Part shown: positions 33,732 through 42,795 of the stretch, one piece after another
Numbering within the stretch: the first letter of the stretch is position 1
How the letters are laid out: each line of letters opens with the position of its first letter
NCBI RefSeq assembly: GCF_963678845.1
Contig: NZ_OY787468.1
Span: 124,001-188,000 of the forward strand
Direction: 5' to 3'
From: an uncultured Bacteroides sp.
GTDB taxonomy: Bacteria > Bacteroidota > Bacteroidia > Bacteroidales > Bacteroidaceae
DNA: 64,000 nt
Notes under the pieces: model-generated
The model's database searches: none
Told to the model about the DNA's origin: nothing
Seen by the model: the letters and a program-made list of their open reading frames with translations, nothing else
Made by a program: the position numbers and the translations under genes

Positions 33732-34739
33732 TTAGTATGCCTTGACAGGATCAATCAAAGAGCTGATCAAACTGATTTCCTGGTCAGTAAATTGGAGATT
33801 TTCTATTGTTTTCAAATTATCGGCCAACTGCCTTACCGAGCTTGCACCCACAATGACCGACGTCACGCGTTCATCTTTAAGGACCCAAGCCAAAGCCATT
33901 TGAGCAAGAGTTTGCTGACGCTCGGCTGCTATTTCATTCAGCTTTTGAACAATGGCAATCTTATCATCCGTTACCTGATCTTTTTTCAGGAATCCGGTAG
34001 ATTTAGCCGCACGGGAATCTTCAGGAATGCCGTGCAGATATTTATTTGTAAGCAGGCCTTGAGCAAGTGGAGAGAAGGCAATAAAGCCTACGCCATATTC
34101 GGCAGCAAGAGAAAGAGTCCCATTCTCCACCTCACGATCAAACATACTATAACGTGACTGATTGATCAGACATGGAACGCCGTTATCTTTAAGCATCTGA
34201 TAAGCAATGCGTGCTTTCTCAGGAGGATATTTAGAGATTCCGGCGTACAAAGCTTTACCTTGTTTCACAATATCAATGAGAGCTTGTATAGTTTCTTCTA
34301 CTGGAGTGATGCCATCATAACGATGAGAATAGAAAATATCGAAATATTCGAGTCCGGTTCGGCGCAGACTCTGATCAATGCTTGCCATTATATTCTTTCG
34401 GGAACTTCTGTCTCCATAAGGTCCTGCCCACATTTCGTGACCTGCCTTAGAGGTGATGATCATCTCATCACGATATCCTTGAAAGTTTTCCTTTAAGATT
34501 TTCCCGAAATTTGTTTCTGCAGAGCCTGGGGTTGGGCCATAATTATTTGCCAGGTCGAAATGAGTAATTCCATTATCGAACGCATACTTCACCATATCGG
34601 TAGCAATACCGAAATCGTCTACATCTCCAAAATTATGCCATAGCCCCAACGAAATTCGGGGAAGTAACAAACCGCTGTTTCCGCAATATTTATATTGCAT
34701 CTTTCCGAAATAGCGATCCTCTGCAGGTTCGTATCCCAT
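33732..34739 (-). CDS. Aldo/keto reductase, YghZ/Gpr-like
   Basis: The 335-residue NADPH-dependent reductase has the AKR14-like start YCGNSGLLLPRISLGLWHNFGD. The catalytic Asp/Tyr segment is HFDLANNYGPTPGSAE, Lys is in MIITSKAGHEMW, His in IFYSHRYD, and the cofactor end is TSVIVGASSVRQL. YghZ-type enzymes reduce L-glyceraldehyde-3-phosphate and methylglyoxal. It is 26 bp downstream of argH on the same strand and 6 bp upstream of the Rieske-like gene. Confidence 0.9.
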   Translation of the reverse strand: MGYEPAEDRYFGKMQYKYCGNSGLLLPRISLGLWHNFGDVDDFGIATDMVKYAFDNGITHFDLANNYGPTPGSAETNFGKILKENFQGYRDEMIITSKAGHEMWAGPYGDRSSRKNIMASIDQSLRRTGLEYFDIFYSHRYDGITPVEETIQALIDIVKQGKALYAGISKYPPEKARIAYQMLKDNGVPCLINQSRYSMFDREVENGTLSLAAEYGVGFIAFSPLAQGLLTNKYLHGIPEDSRAAKSTGFLKKDQVTDDKIAIVQKLNEIAAERQQTLAQMALAWVLKDERVTSVIVGASSVRQLADNLKTIENLQFTDQEISLISSLIDPVKAY

Positions 34740-34765
34740 AATAATATGTATTTAAGATTAAATAA

Positions 34766-36106
34766 TTATCTTCCCAGAAGCTCTTTTTCAGCCTGAGCCA
34801 TTTTTCGGAAGTTAAAGCCATCAACAACATTCTGCATTAACAAAGAGATCTCTTCATTACAAAGATTGCCGATACTTCCTTCGTGTGTGTGATTTACTTT
34901 CTTTTCATGAGTGAATTTACCGGCTTCTATATCGAGGCCTACTTTTTTATAAGCGTCGCGGAAAGGCATTCCTTCTGCTGCAAGGCGATTTACTTCTTCA
35001 ACACTAAAGATAAGCAAATATTTATCGTCATCGAGTATATGCTCGTTGACCTTAATTTCGTTCATGATGTATGTTGTCATCTGAAGACAATCTTTCAATT
35101 CCTGAAATGCAGGAATAAAGATCTCTTTGATAATCTGCAGATCTCTGAAATAACCAGAAGGCAGATTATTGGCAATCATCATAATTTGTTGAGGTAATGA
35201 TTGAATCTTATTGCATTTGGCACGGGTGAGCTCAAATACATCCGGATTCTTTTTGTGTGGCATAATGCTTGAACCGGTAGTACATTCGTCGGGCAACTTC
35301 ACAAAACTGAAGTTCTGACTATTGAACATACAAGCATCAAAAGCCAGCTTTGAAATAGTACCTGCAATGGTAGCTAAAGCAAAAGCAACATTACGTTCCA
35401 TCTTTCCACGTCCCATCTGCGCATAAACAACATTGTAGTTCATGGAGTCGAAACCTAAAAGATTAGTTGTCATAGTACGATTAAGAGGGAAGGAAGAACC
35501 GTAACCGGCAGCCGAACCCAGCGGATTGCGGTTACACATTTTAAAAGCTGCCTGCAAAAACATCATATCATCTACCAGGCTCTCCGCGTAAGCACCGAAC
35601 CATAGTCCGAAAGAGGAAGGCATGGCAATCTGAAGATGTGTATAACCAGGCATTAAAACCTTCTTATACTTTTCGCTCTGAACTATTAAAACCTGAAAAA
35701 GCTGTTCCACCATCTCAGCAATCTCTTGCAATTGAGTACGGGTAAACAACTTTAAATCCAAAAGAACCTGATCATTTCTTGAACGTCCACTATGAATTTT
35801 TTTTCCTACATCTCCTAGTTTGCGAGTTAGCATCAGTTCCACTTGAGAATGAACATCTTCTACGCCTTCCTCGATAACAAATGTACCGTTTTCAGCCGTA
35901 GAATAGATGTTTTTCAATTCCTCAAGAAGAAGGTGAAGTTCATCTGATGTGAGCAGACCAATGGTTTCGAGCATAGTAATATGAGCCATTGAACCAATCA
36001 CGTCATGCTTGGCCAGATAAATATCCATCTCACGATCACGACCTACTGTAAATTTCTCAATGTCTTTGTTTACTTGTACACTCTTCTCCCAAAGTTTCTG
36101 CGCCAT
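34766..36106 (-). CDS. argH: Argininosuccinate lyase
   Basis: This enzyme catalyses the last step of arginine synthesis, releasing fumarate. The 446-residue protein has the fumarase/aspartase fold with SGRSRNDQVLLDLKLF, YTHLQIAMPSSFG and the signature GSSIMPHKKNPD. The C-terminal end is the usual ArgH one. It lies third in the run pyrE, SRPBCC gene, argH, with gaps of 17 bp each, a common order in Bacteroides. Confidence 0.96.
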   Translation of the reverse strand: MAQKLWEKSVQVNKDIEKFTVGRDREMDIYLAKHDVIGSMAHITMLETIGLLTSDELHLLLEELKNIYSTAENGTFVIEEGVEDVHSQVELMLTRKLGDVGKKIHSGRSRNDQVLLDLKLFTRTQLQEIAEMVEQLFQVLIVQSEKYKKVLMPGYTHLQIAMPSSFGLWFGAYAESLVDDMMFLQAAFKMCNRNPLGSAAGYGSSFPLNRTMTTNLLGFDSMNYNVVYAQMGRGKMERNVAFALATIAGTISKLAFDACMFNSQNFSFVKLPDECTTGSSIMPHKKNPDVFELTRAKCNKIQSLPQQIMMIANNLPSGYFRDLQIIKEIFIPAFQELKDCLQMTTYIMNEIKVNEHILDDDKYLLIFSVEEVNRLAAEGMPFRDAYKKVGLDIEAGKFTHEKKVNHTHEGSIGNLCNEEISLLMQNVVDGFNFRKMAQAEKELLGR

Positions 36107-36123
36107 AATTTTTGTTTTTTCTT

Positions 36124-36534
36124 TTAATAAGGAATCTTAGATAGCATTTCTGCCATTTTTTCTAATCCTTCCTGAAGTGGCTTTTGAATCATTCCTTTAA
36201 TAAAAGGATTGACGTCGGCCTTAATTGTAAGTTTCATCTTGCACTCTTCCTCAGTGCTGGATACTAATTGTATCCAAAGATTAAAAGGAAGAGGAGAGGT
36301 TGTTGTTTCAAACTTAATACACTTCTCGGGCTCACGTTCACAGATACGAAGCGTTATCTTTCCCACCGGTGATACATTAAAACTTAAACTATCTGAGTCA
36401 AAGCTGATATCTTGTATTTTATCGACCGGTAAACGGTCTTTAACTCCTTCCAGATTACTTAAATCAGAAAGTTTACTGTACACACGCTTCTGAGCATAAG
36501 GGATAACCTTTATACTGCTTTCAAATTGAGTCAT
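36124..36534 (-). CDS. SRPBCC (START/Bet v1-like) domain protein
   Basis: The 136-residue protein starts at the ATG at 36534 (MTQFESSIKVIP). An earlier in-frame start at 36591 would run into pyrE and adds no family sequence. It shows the SRPBCC layout: an N-terminal strand, a kinked helix pair, strands LRICEREPEKCIKFETT and CKMKLTIKADVNPF, and a long C-terminal helix. Such proteins bind hydrophobic ligands in a central cavity. Ligand unknown; linked to pyrE and argH by position only. Confidence 0.8.
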   Translation of the reverse strand: MTQFESSIKVIPYAQKRVYSKLSDLSNLEGVKDRLPVDKIQDISFDSDSLSFNVSPVGKITLRICEREPEKCIKFETTTSPLPFNLWIQLVSSTEEECKMKLTIKADVNPFIKGMIQKPLQEGLEKMAEMLSKIPY

Positions 36535-36551
36535 ATTATCTCGTATATTCG

Positions 36552-37190
36552 TTATTTCGCTGCGTCCCAATGAGCCGGGTCTTTTCTCCACGACTGCAAT
36601 GTAGGAATATCTTCCTCATCAATGTATTCGGTACGAAGAGCAACTTCCAGCACTGCTTCATAATTAGTCAAAGTAACTAATTCTACATTAGCATCTTTGA
36701 ATGATTTTACCGCAACATCGAATCCGTAAGTAAATGCAGCGATCATTCCAATCACTTCACATCCATCACGACGAATTGCTTCTACTGCTTTCAAACTGCT
36801 TCCGCCTGTTGAAATCAAATCTTCTACTACTACAACCTTCATTCCCGGACGAAGTTCACCTTCTATAAGGTTCTCCAAACCGTGATCTTTCGGTGTTGCA
36901 CGTACATAAACAAACGGAAGGTTCAATTCTTCCGCAACCAAAGCTCCTTGAGGAATAGCACCTGTTGCCACACCTGCAATTGCATCAACCTGACCAAATC
37001 TTTCTAGGATCAAACGACAAATTTCAATCTTCACAAAATTACGAAGTGAAGGGTAAGAAAGTGTCTTACGATTATCACAATAGAAAGGAGATTTCCATCC
37101 GGAGGCCCAGGTAAAAGGATTAGCCGGTTGGAGCTTGATGGCCTTAATCTTGAGTAATTTCTCAGCAAATAATCTCTCTAAAGTTTCCAT
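36552..37190 (-). CDS. pyrE: Orotate phosphoribosyltransferase
   Basis: PyrE makes OMP from orotate and PRPP in pyrimidine synthesis. From the ATG at 37190 (METLERLFAEKLL) it is 212 residues; the upstream in-frame Met at 37235 would precede a non-family leader and falls before the promoter element. Seen are FTWASGWKSPFYCDNR, the PRPP-binding VVVEDLISTGGSS, and AGVATGAIPQGALVAEEL. First gene of the pyrE-SRPBCC-argH set. Confidence 0.95.
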   Translation of the reverse strand: METLERLFAEKLLKIKAIKLQPANPFTWASGWKSPFYCDNRKTLSYPSLRNFVKIEICRLILERFGQVDAIAGVATGAIPQGALVAEELNLPFVYVRATPKDHGLENLIEGELRPGMKVVVVEDLISTGGSSLKAVEAIRRDGCEVIGMIAAFTYGFDVAVKSFKDANVELVTLTNYEAVLEVALRTEYIDEEDIPTLQSWRKDPAHWDAAK

Positions 37191-37216
37191 AAATAAATTA
37201 ACTATATAAATTGCTA

Positions 37217-37224
37217 CAAAGGTA
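37217..37224 (-). promoter_or_regulatory. -7 box for pyrE
   Basis: The minus strand reads TACCTTTG 26 bp before the chosen pyrE start, which supports 37190 rather than 37235. No clear -33 TTTG at standard spacing. Confidence 0.5.
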
Positions 37225-37337
37225 CTTAAACTCATTGAAAATGGGATAAGCTAAACTAATATTTTTTCATTTATTAATGATATTGTTTCAATATTATTGG
37301 AGAGAAAATAAAAAAGCTCTCTCTATACTTTTTTGCC

Positions 37338-37415
37338 CCTTGTACAAAAGAAAACAATCTTTTGTACAAAACAATTATTTCTTCTGTACAAAAGAAAGAA
37401 TTGTTTTGTACAAGG
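37338..37415. repeat. TGTACA palindrome array at exact 22-bp pitch
   Basis: TGTACA starts at 37341, 37363, 37385 and 37407, each 22 bp apart. Each sits in an AT-rich palindrome (TTTTGTACAAAA at 37360 is perfect). The outer words CCTTGTACAAAA and TTTTGTACAAGG are exact complements, so the whole 78 bp is one large palindrome. It lies between the comF stop and the pyrE promoter. Confidence 0.75.
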
Positions 37416-37444
37416 AAACAAAAAGATTATTAGAATAAATAAAA

Positions 37445-38137
37445 TCAGGCAACGGCAAGTGTAATAACGCTAATCTTTACGTTGGAAGAATCTACGAGAA
37501 TTGTAGCACAGGAAAGAAGGGTGGCTCCGGTTGTGAGAACATCATCTACAAGCAAAATATGCTTCCCTTGCATATTATCCGGACAAGCAACCTGAAAAAC
37601 ATCTTTCACATTTTCCCATCTCTCAAAAACACTTTTACGGGTCTGAGTATTACTGGCCACTACTCTTTTCAATGAATCTAAATCCATAGGAATGCCGGTG
37701 GCATGGGAAAGTCCGGATGCAATCCATTCACTTTGGTTGTATCCACGAGATCTCTTTCTCTTTGAGTGAAGAGGAACAGGGATAATCAGATCAATCTCTT
37801 GAAAAAAGCCTGAAGCCAATAGTTCTTTTGCCATATAGCGGCCCATTACTTCGCCCAGTTCTCTGTAACCGTGATATTTTAGTTTAAACAGAATGTGGCG
37901 GTAATCACTTCCTTTTGTGTAAAAAAAGTAAGAAGTGGCCCGTTCAATTTCCACTTTTCCCCAAAAGCGCTGCTCCACCTCATTACCTGCCTGCAGATGA
38001 TAGTTGGTGCGAGGCATCCGGGAGTTACACATTGTACATATTGACTCTTCACCTTTCACCAGAACCCCATTGCATACCACACAAGACCTTGGAAACAGTA
38101 TATTAAAGAATGAATCAATCCAGTGAATCATACTCAT
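37445..38137 (-). CDS. comF: ComF family phosphoribosyltransferase-like protein
   Basis: The 230-residue protein has an N-terminal zinc-finger-like part (CVVCNGVLVKGEESICTMC) and a C-terminal phosphoribosyltransferase fold with IDLIIPVPLH, RGYNQSEWIASGLS and the PRPP loop HILLVDDVLTTGAT. ComF is linked to DNA uptake during competence; the window also encodes ComM. Its start overlaps recX by 23 bases, so it is the third gene of prmC-recX-comF. Confidence 0.92.
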   Translation of the reverse strand: MSMIHWIDSFFNILFPRSCVVCNGVLVKGEESICTMCNSRMPRTNYHLQAGNEVEQRFWGKVEIERATSYFFYTKGSDYRHILFKLKYHGYRELGEVMGRYMAKELLASGFFQEIDLIIPVPLHSKRKRSRGYNQSEWIASGLSHATGIPMDLDSLKRVVASNTQTRKSVFERWENVKDVFQVACPDNMQGKHILLVDDVLTTGATLLSCATILVDSSNVKISVITLAVA

Positions 38138-38594
38138 CGGATAGTTGCATGCATTTGCGAATTACATTCATCTCAAAACCGCGACTCATGGCAAATCTGA
38201 TAAGTTTCATGTTTGATTGATAATCGTCCGACACATGGATGGATTTCTTTTTCGAGGTCAGCAGCGAACGTAACGTGTTCATATACTCTTTTTCATCAAT
38301 CTCATCCAGATATTTCCGTGATACAGTTGAAGGTATCTTTTTCATATAAAGGGCCTGACCAATTTTTATCTTGCCCCACTTATTAAATTTGAACTTATCA
38401 TTTACAAAGAAACGACAGTAACGCTCTTCGTCAATAAACCTCTCGTCGACAAGTCGTTTGAGAATCTTTTCCTGAACATCAGAATCCAACCCCCATTGAG
38501 AAAGCTTCGTGCTTATTTCGGACAAGCAATGCTCGGATGCAGTGCAGTAAGCTGCAGCTTTATTTAAAGCCTCTTTTTCTGTTAATTCAATCAT
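38115..38594 (-). CDS. recX: Regulatory protein RecX
   Basis: The 159-residue helical protein has the RecX three-helix repeats: ALNKAAAYCTASEHCLSEISTKL, a middle repeat with VDERFIDEERYCRFFVNDKF, and KWGKIKIGQALYMKKI. RecX modulates RecA filaments. It overlaps prmC by 4 bases and comF by 23, so the three are translated together. Confidence 0.9.
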   Translation of the reverse strand: MIELTEKEALNKAAAYCTASEHCLSEISTKLSQWGLDSDVQEKILKRLVDERFIDEERYCRFFVNDKFKFNKWGKIKIGQALYMKKIPSTVSRKYLDEIDEKEYMNTLRSLLTSKKKSIHVSDDYQSNMKLIRFAMSRGFEMNVIRKCMQLSDEYDSLD

Positions 38595-39427
38595 CTTAAT
38601 GCTTTTACTATTCTGTCTCTGCCAGACATATCTTTTATTATTTCCACATCGCTGTATCCAAGAGCAAGAAGTAAATCGGCCGTTTCTTTTCCATAAGCCT
38701 GATTAATTTCAAAATATATTTTTCCTTTGGGTGTAAGCATACCAAGGCCTAGTTCCGCAATCTTACGATAAAAAAGCAGGGGGTCTTTATCGGGAACAAA
38801 CAGTGCTAAAGAGGGTTCCCAGTTAAGAACATTCTGCTCCATATCTATTTGCTCGGCAACGGTCACATAAGGAGGATTACTAACAATGACATCAAATACT
38901 TCTCCATTTGGCTGATATTCGAGAACATTCACCTGATTAAAAGAAACCGAAGTGCCTAAAGCCTCATTGTTTTTTCGGGCAACCAGCAAAGCTTCTTCTG
39001 AAATGTCCCATGAAGAAACCTTTGATTGGGGCAGATTCTTTGAAAGAGAGATGGCTATGCAGCCACTACCTGTCCCAATATCCAGTATTTCGGGGGAATA
39101 ATTAGAATTCTCTTCAATTATCAAAGAAACAAGTTCTTCTGTTTCAGGCCGGGGAATCAGCACGGCAGGTGTCACATGAAAAGTCATACCATAAAACCCT
39201 TCATATCCTACAATATATTGTATTGGTTCATATTTTTGAAGTCGGGCAAGAATCTCATCCAATTCCACTGTTTGATTTAGAGATAAATTAATATCTTTGC
39301 CCATATAAATATCAAGCATATTCAAGTGAAACACTTCGGTAAAAATAATTTTCGTGAAACCCTTGATCTCTGCCTCGGAATATTTTCCGGCCAACGATTG
39401 CCTGATATGTAACTCAACTGCATGCAT
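38591..39427 (-). CDS. prmC: Release factor glutamine N5-methyltransferase
   Basis: PrmC methylates the GGQ glutamine of peptide-chain release factors. Starting at the ATG at 39427 (MHAVELHIRQSL) it has 278 residues. The longer frame from 39559 overlaps ribD on the other strand and would add a hydrophobic leader unlike PrmC. Seen are the SAM motif ILDIGTGSGCIAISLSKNL and the catalytic VSNPPYVTVAEQ. First gene of prmC-recX-comF. Confidence 0.95.
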   Translation of the reverse strand: MHAVELHIRQSLAGKYSEAEIKGFTKIIFTEVFHLNMLDIYMGKDINLSLNQTVELDEILARLQKYEPIQYIVGYEGFYGMTFHVTPAVLIPRPETEELVSLIIEENSNYSPEILDIGTGSGCIAISLSKNLPQSKVSSWDISEEALLVARKNNEALGTSVSFNQVNVLEYQPNGEVFDVIVSNPPYVTVAEQIDMEQNVLNWEPSLALFVPDKDPLLFYRKIAELGLGMLTPKGKIYFEINQAYGKETADLLLALGYSDVEIIKDMSGRDRIVKALR

Positions 39428-39445
39428 AGAAATATGATTTGCCTG

Positions 39446-39453
39446 CAAAAGTA
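39446..39453 (-). promoter_or_regulatory. -7 box for prmC operon
   Basis: TACTTTTG on the minus strand, 18 bp before the prmC start and 10 bp before the divergent ribD start. The prmC and ribD promoters must overlap each other's coding starts. Confidence 0.5.
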
Positions 39454-39462
39454 AAAAAATAA

Positions 39463-40530
39463 ATGGAAAATAACGGAAAAACAACACAAGAAGAAAGATA
39501 TATGGCCCGCTGCATCCAATTGGCCAAACAAGGAAAATGCAGCACTTCTCCCAACCCAATGGTTGGAGCGGTTATTGTGTGCAACGGTAAAATTATAGGC
39601 GAAGGTTATCATCGGATGTGCGGTTATGCTCACGCTGAAGTAAATGCAATAAATTCTGTTGAGGATGAATCAAAATTAAAGCAATCAACCATCTATGTAA
39701 GTCTGGAGCCATGTTCTCATCATGGGAAAACGCCCCCTTGCGCTGATCTGATTATAAGAAAAGGAATTCCCGAGGTAGTAATAGGATGTATGGATCCCTT
39801 TGCAAAAGTTGCAGGTCGTGGCATAAAGAAGTTACAGGATGCAGGTATTAAGGTAACAGTTGGAATACTTGAACAGGAATGCAGAGACCTAAACAAACAA
39901 TTTATCACTTTTCATTCACAAAAGCGTCCTTACATTATCTTAAAATGGGCTGAATCCGCTGATGGATTTATTGATATAACAAGAACAGGCGGACATCCGG
40001 CTATACTCTCCAGTCCGCTTACCAATATGCTTGTACACAAAAAACGAGCAGAAACAGATGCTATAATTGTTGGTACCCGAACTGCACTCTTAGATAACCC
40101 TGTGCTTAACGTAAGAAATTGGTATGGCAATAATCCTCTTCGGATTGTAATAGACAGAACGTTGAAAATACCCGAAAGCTTTCACTTGCTTAATAACGAA
40201 ATCCAAACATGGGTTATCACAGAAAAAGAACATAAAAATAACAGTCAGACTCATTATAAAATAATGGAATTCACAGAAAACCTCCTGCCCCAAATACTGA
40301 CTGAACTTCACAAAAACAACATACAGTCTGTAATGGTAGAAGGTGGAAGTAAACTGTTGCAATCATTTATCAATAAGAATTTATGGGACGAAGCATTTAT
40401 TGAAAAAACGGCTATTAATTTGAATAGTGGAGTTAAGGCTCCATCTATCAATGGAAAAGATTACTTAATTTACGCCCGTTTCAACACTCCCATTTGGCAC
40501 TATTTTAACGATAAAAATACATCCAGGTGA
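39463..40530 (+). CDS. ribD: Bifunctional riboflavin biosynthesis deaminase/reductase
   Basis: RibD deaminates and then reduces the pyrimidine intermediate of riboflavin synthesis. The 355-residue protein has the zinc deaminase domain (about 1-145: NPMVGAVIV, HAEVNAIN, LEPCSHHGKTPPCADLI) and the NADPH reductase domain (about 150-350: ILKWAESADGFI, IIVGTRTALLDNP, VMVEGGSKLLQSF). It is divergent from prmC with only 35 bp between the start codons. Confidence 0.95.
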   Translation: MENNGKTTQEERYMARCIQLAKQGKCSTSPNPMVGAVIVCNGKIIGEGYHRMCGYAHAEVNAINSVEDESKLKQSTIYVSLEPCSHHGKTPPCADLIIRKGIPEVVIGCMDPFAKVAGRGIKKLQDAGIKVTVGILEQECRDLNKQFITFHSQKRPYIILKWAESADGFIDITRTGGHPAILSSPLTNMLVHKKRAETDAIIVGTRTALLDNPVLNVRNWYGNNPLRIVIDRTLKIPESFHLLNNEIQTWVITEKEHKNNSQTHYKIMEFTENLLPQILTELHKNNIQSVMVEGGSKLLQSFINKNLWDEAFIEKTAINLNSGVKAPSINGKDYLIYARFNTPIWHYFNDKNTSR

Positions 40531-40623
40531 CTTTAATACATTATTAATCGAGAAAATAGCACTTTATATCTATAATTATTTATAAAACTTTACCAGAATG
40601 TTCAATAGAGAGAAAAAACTTTC

Positions 40624-40631
40624 TATTTTTG
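40624..40631 (+). promoter_or_regulatory. -7 box for the DUF6242 gene
   Basis: TATTTTTG lies 29 bp before the start codon of the DUF6242 lipoprotein. The -33 region is weak. Confidence 0.4.
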
Positions 40632-40659
40632 CATCTTGTAATAAACAAAGTTATCCCAA

Positions 40660-42009
40660 ATGAAAATACCGTTTTTATCTATAATAGTAAGTCTCTTTAT
40701 AGTATCACTAGTTTTTACCTCTTGCCTGAGCTCTGACAATGCAGTAACATATGAGATAGATCCTACAATTAAGAGTTTCTCTTTTGACTCAATTAAGGTC
40801 GATGCTACTCACACTGCAATTGGAAAGAAATATCCTTTCTCAATAGATCAGATAGGAGACGGAAGTACTGCTTTAATTTATAATGCAGATTCCTTGCCAG
40901 TAAATACAAAAGTGTCAAAAGTGAAGATCAACCTAAATACCGCAGGGGGTGTTACTTATTTTAAAAATGGGAAAGACACTATTTATACTTCTACAGACTC
41001 TATAAACTTCACTAATCCTGTTAACTTTACTGTCTATGCAAGTAACTCTGACGGAACTGTTACAAAGAAACTTTATAAGATTTCCATAAATGTACATAAG
41101 CAGGATCCCGATTCTCTGAACTGGGGCAAACAGGCTTTCTTTACTGGAACCGGCCTTACAGGTAAACAAAAGAGTTTAATCTTTAACAATCAGGTTTTCG
41201 TCTTTAATGATGATGGCAGTACACAGATTAAAGTAACTTCTTCCGCTGTGACCGACGGGAAAAGCTGGACAGCTTTACAAACTATCAGTGGATTAAGTGA
41301 GAAAGCAGATTATTCATCAGTAACCTTATTCAATAATAACCTTTATATTGTAGCCGGAGGAAATGTATATGTTTCTGCAAATGGAACTACATGGATTAAG
41401 AATAGCGGATTAAGTGACAACGTAAAAAGCCTGCTCACTTCTTTTAGCGGACACTTAGCCGGAATCAAAACTGTAGGTGCAGATAGTAAATTCTGTGTTA
41501 CTACTGACGGACAGACCTGGGTAACCGGAGAAACAGTTCCATCTGATTTCCCAACCACAAATTTCTCAGCTACTTCATACGCACTAAAAACGAATGCAAG
41601 CATTTACAGAGCTATCCTAATGGGAGACAATCCTTCATTAGCAGCAGGTGACACCGTTGCTGTTCCATGGTCTACATTTGATGGAAAAGAATGGGCCGAT
41701 TTAAGTGCAACTACAGGCTATTGCCCAAAAACAAGTAATATATCTATAACATACTATAACAACAAGTTCTATGCTTTCGGAGGCAACGGAGAAAATGGAT
41801 TTAAAGCATTTTATGTTTCTGAGGATGCCCGAATATGGAATAAAGTGGGAGAGAAAGTTTGCTTCCCTACATCCTTTACAGGAAGAGGAGATTACTCTTA
41901 TATTATAGATAGTAGTAATTTTATCTGGTTAATCTGGAGTAAAACAGCACAAAAGAATGATGAAATCTGGAAAGGAAAGATTAATTCTTTAGGTTTTACT
42001 GCTCAATAA
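40660..42009 (+). CDS. DUF6242 propeller-type lipoprotein
   Basis: The 449-residue lipoprotein has a signal ending VFTSCLSS, then a cadherin/bacterial Ig-like N-terminal region (about 30-150: TKVSKVKINLNTAGGVTYF) and a beta-propeller with repeated 'value in a display' motifs (LIFNNQVFVFNDDG, VTLFNNNLYIVAGG, ITYYNNKFYAFGGNG). These match DUF6242 as I recall it. Probably a surface or periplasmic binding protein. It heads the run that leads into the envelope genes. Confidence 0.8.
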   Translation: MKIPFLSIIVSLFIVSLVFTSCLSSDNAVTYEIDPTIKSFSFDSIKVDATHTAIGKKYPFSIDQIGDGSTALIYNADSLPVNTKVSKVKINLNTAGGVTYFKNGKDTIYTSTDSINFTNPVNFTVYASNSDGTVTKKLYKISINVHKQDPDSLNWGKQAFFTGTGLTGKQKSLIFNNQVFVFNDDGSTQIKVTSSAVTDGKSWTALQTISGLSEKADYSSVTLFNNNLYIVAGGNVYVSANGTTWIKNSGLSDNVKSLLTSFSGHLAGIKTVGADSKFCVTTDGQTWVTGETVPSDFPTTNFSATSYALKTNASIYRAILMGDNPSLAAGDTVAVPWSTFDGKEWADLSATTGYCPKTSNISITYYNNKFYAFGGNGENGFKAFYVSEDARIWNKVGEKVCFPTSFTGRGDYSYIIDSSNFIWLIWSKTAQKNDEIWKGKINSLGFTAQ

Positions 42010-42084
42010 TCGACTCGAAATGTAATTAAAGGAAAAAATCAGCGTTTTGTTAATAGTATATACTAACTTATAAAATATGTAGGT

Positions 42085-42789
42085 ATGACATTTATTAATA
42101 AAACGCTTATTATATTTGTATTGTTAACTCTCTCATCACCTCTGTTTATTCATGCACAAGAAAATGAATACAGGATGGAGGCGGGAGGAATGCTTGGAGG
42201 AAGTTTTTATATGGGAGATGCGAATGCATCAACCCCTTTTAAAAACCTACAATTTGCCGGAGGAGCTATGGCGAGATATATAATTAATCCGCACATGGCA
42301 TTAAAGGCAAACTTAACGATGGGAAAGATATCCGGTAATACGGAATATTTCGACAATAAGTATCCAGAGAATAAGCAAGTGAGCTTTAGCCGGAACATTT
42401 TTGATCTGGGATCTCAGTTTGAATATAATTTCTGGGGATATGGAATAGGGCAAGAATATAAAGGCTACAGGAAATTCACTCCTTATATATTAGGAGGAAT
42501 AGGATTAACCTTTGCACCAGCACCAGCCAAGGGCATTTTTACAGTAAATTTCCCGGTAGGTATTGGCATAAAATACAAAATAGCCCAACGGCTGAACATT
42601 GGTTGCGAAATGACCATGAGGTTCAGTTTATCTGATAACCTGGACGTAACCAACAAAAATGGGTTAATATTGAGTGACCCATACGGAATAAAAGGAATAG
42701 GAATTAAAAATAAAGACAGTTACTCATTTACAACAGTCTTCATAACCTATGATCTTTTTCCAAAATGTAGGACATGTAATAATTTATAA
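42085..42789 (+). CDS. DUF6089 outer-membrane beta-barrel protein
   Basis: The 234-residue protein has a signal peptide (about 1-24, ending FIHAQ) and alternating amphipathic strands (AGGMLGGSFYMGD, YIINPHMALKANL, PYILGGIGLTFAPA, FPVGIGIKYKIA) typical of a small barrel. DUF6089 proteins sit directly before uppS-bamA in many Bacteroidetes, as here (6 bp to uppS). Function unknown; co-transcription suggests an envelope role. Confidence 0.85.
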   Translation: MTFINKTLIIFVLLTLSSPLFIHAQENEYRMEAGGMLGGSFYMGDANASTPFKNLQFAGGAMARYIINPHMALKANLTMGKISGNTEYFDNKYPENKQVSFSRNIFDLGSQFEYNFWGYGIGQEYKGYRKFTPYILGGIGLTFAPAPAKGIFTVNFPVGIGIKYKIAQRLNIGCEMTMRFSLSDNLDVTNKNGLILSDPYGIKGIGIKNKDSYSFTTVFITYDLFPKCRTCNNL

Positions 42790-42795
42790 GGAATT

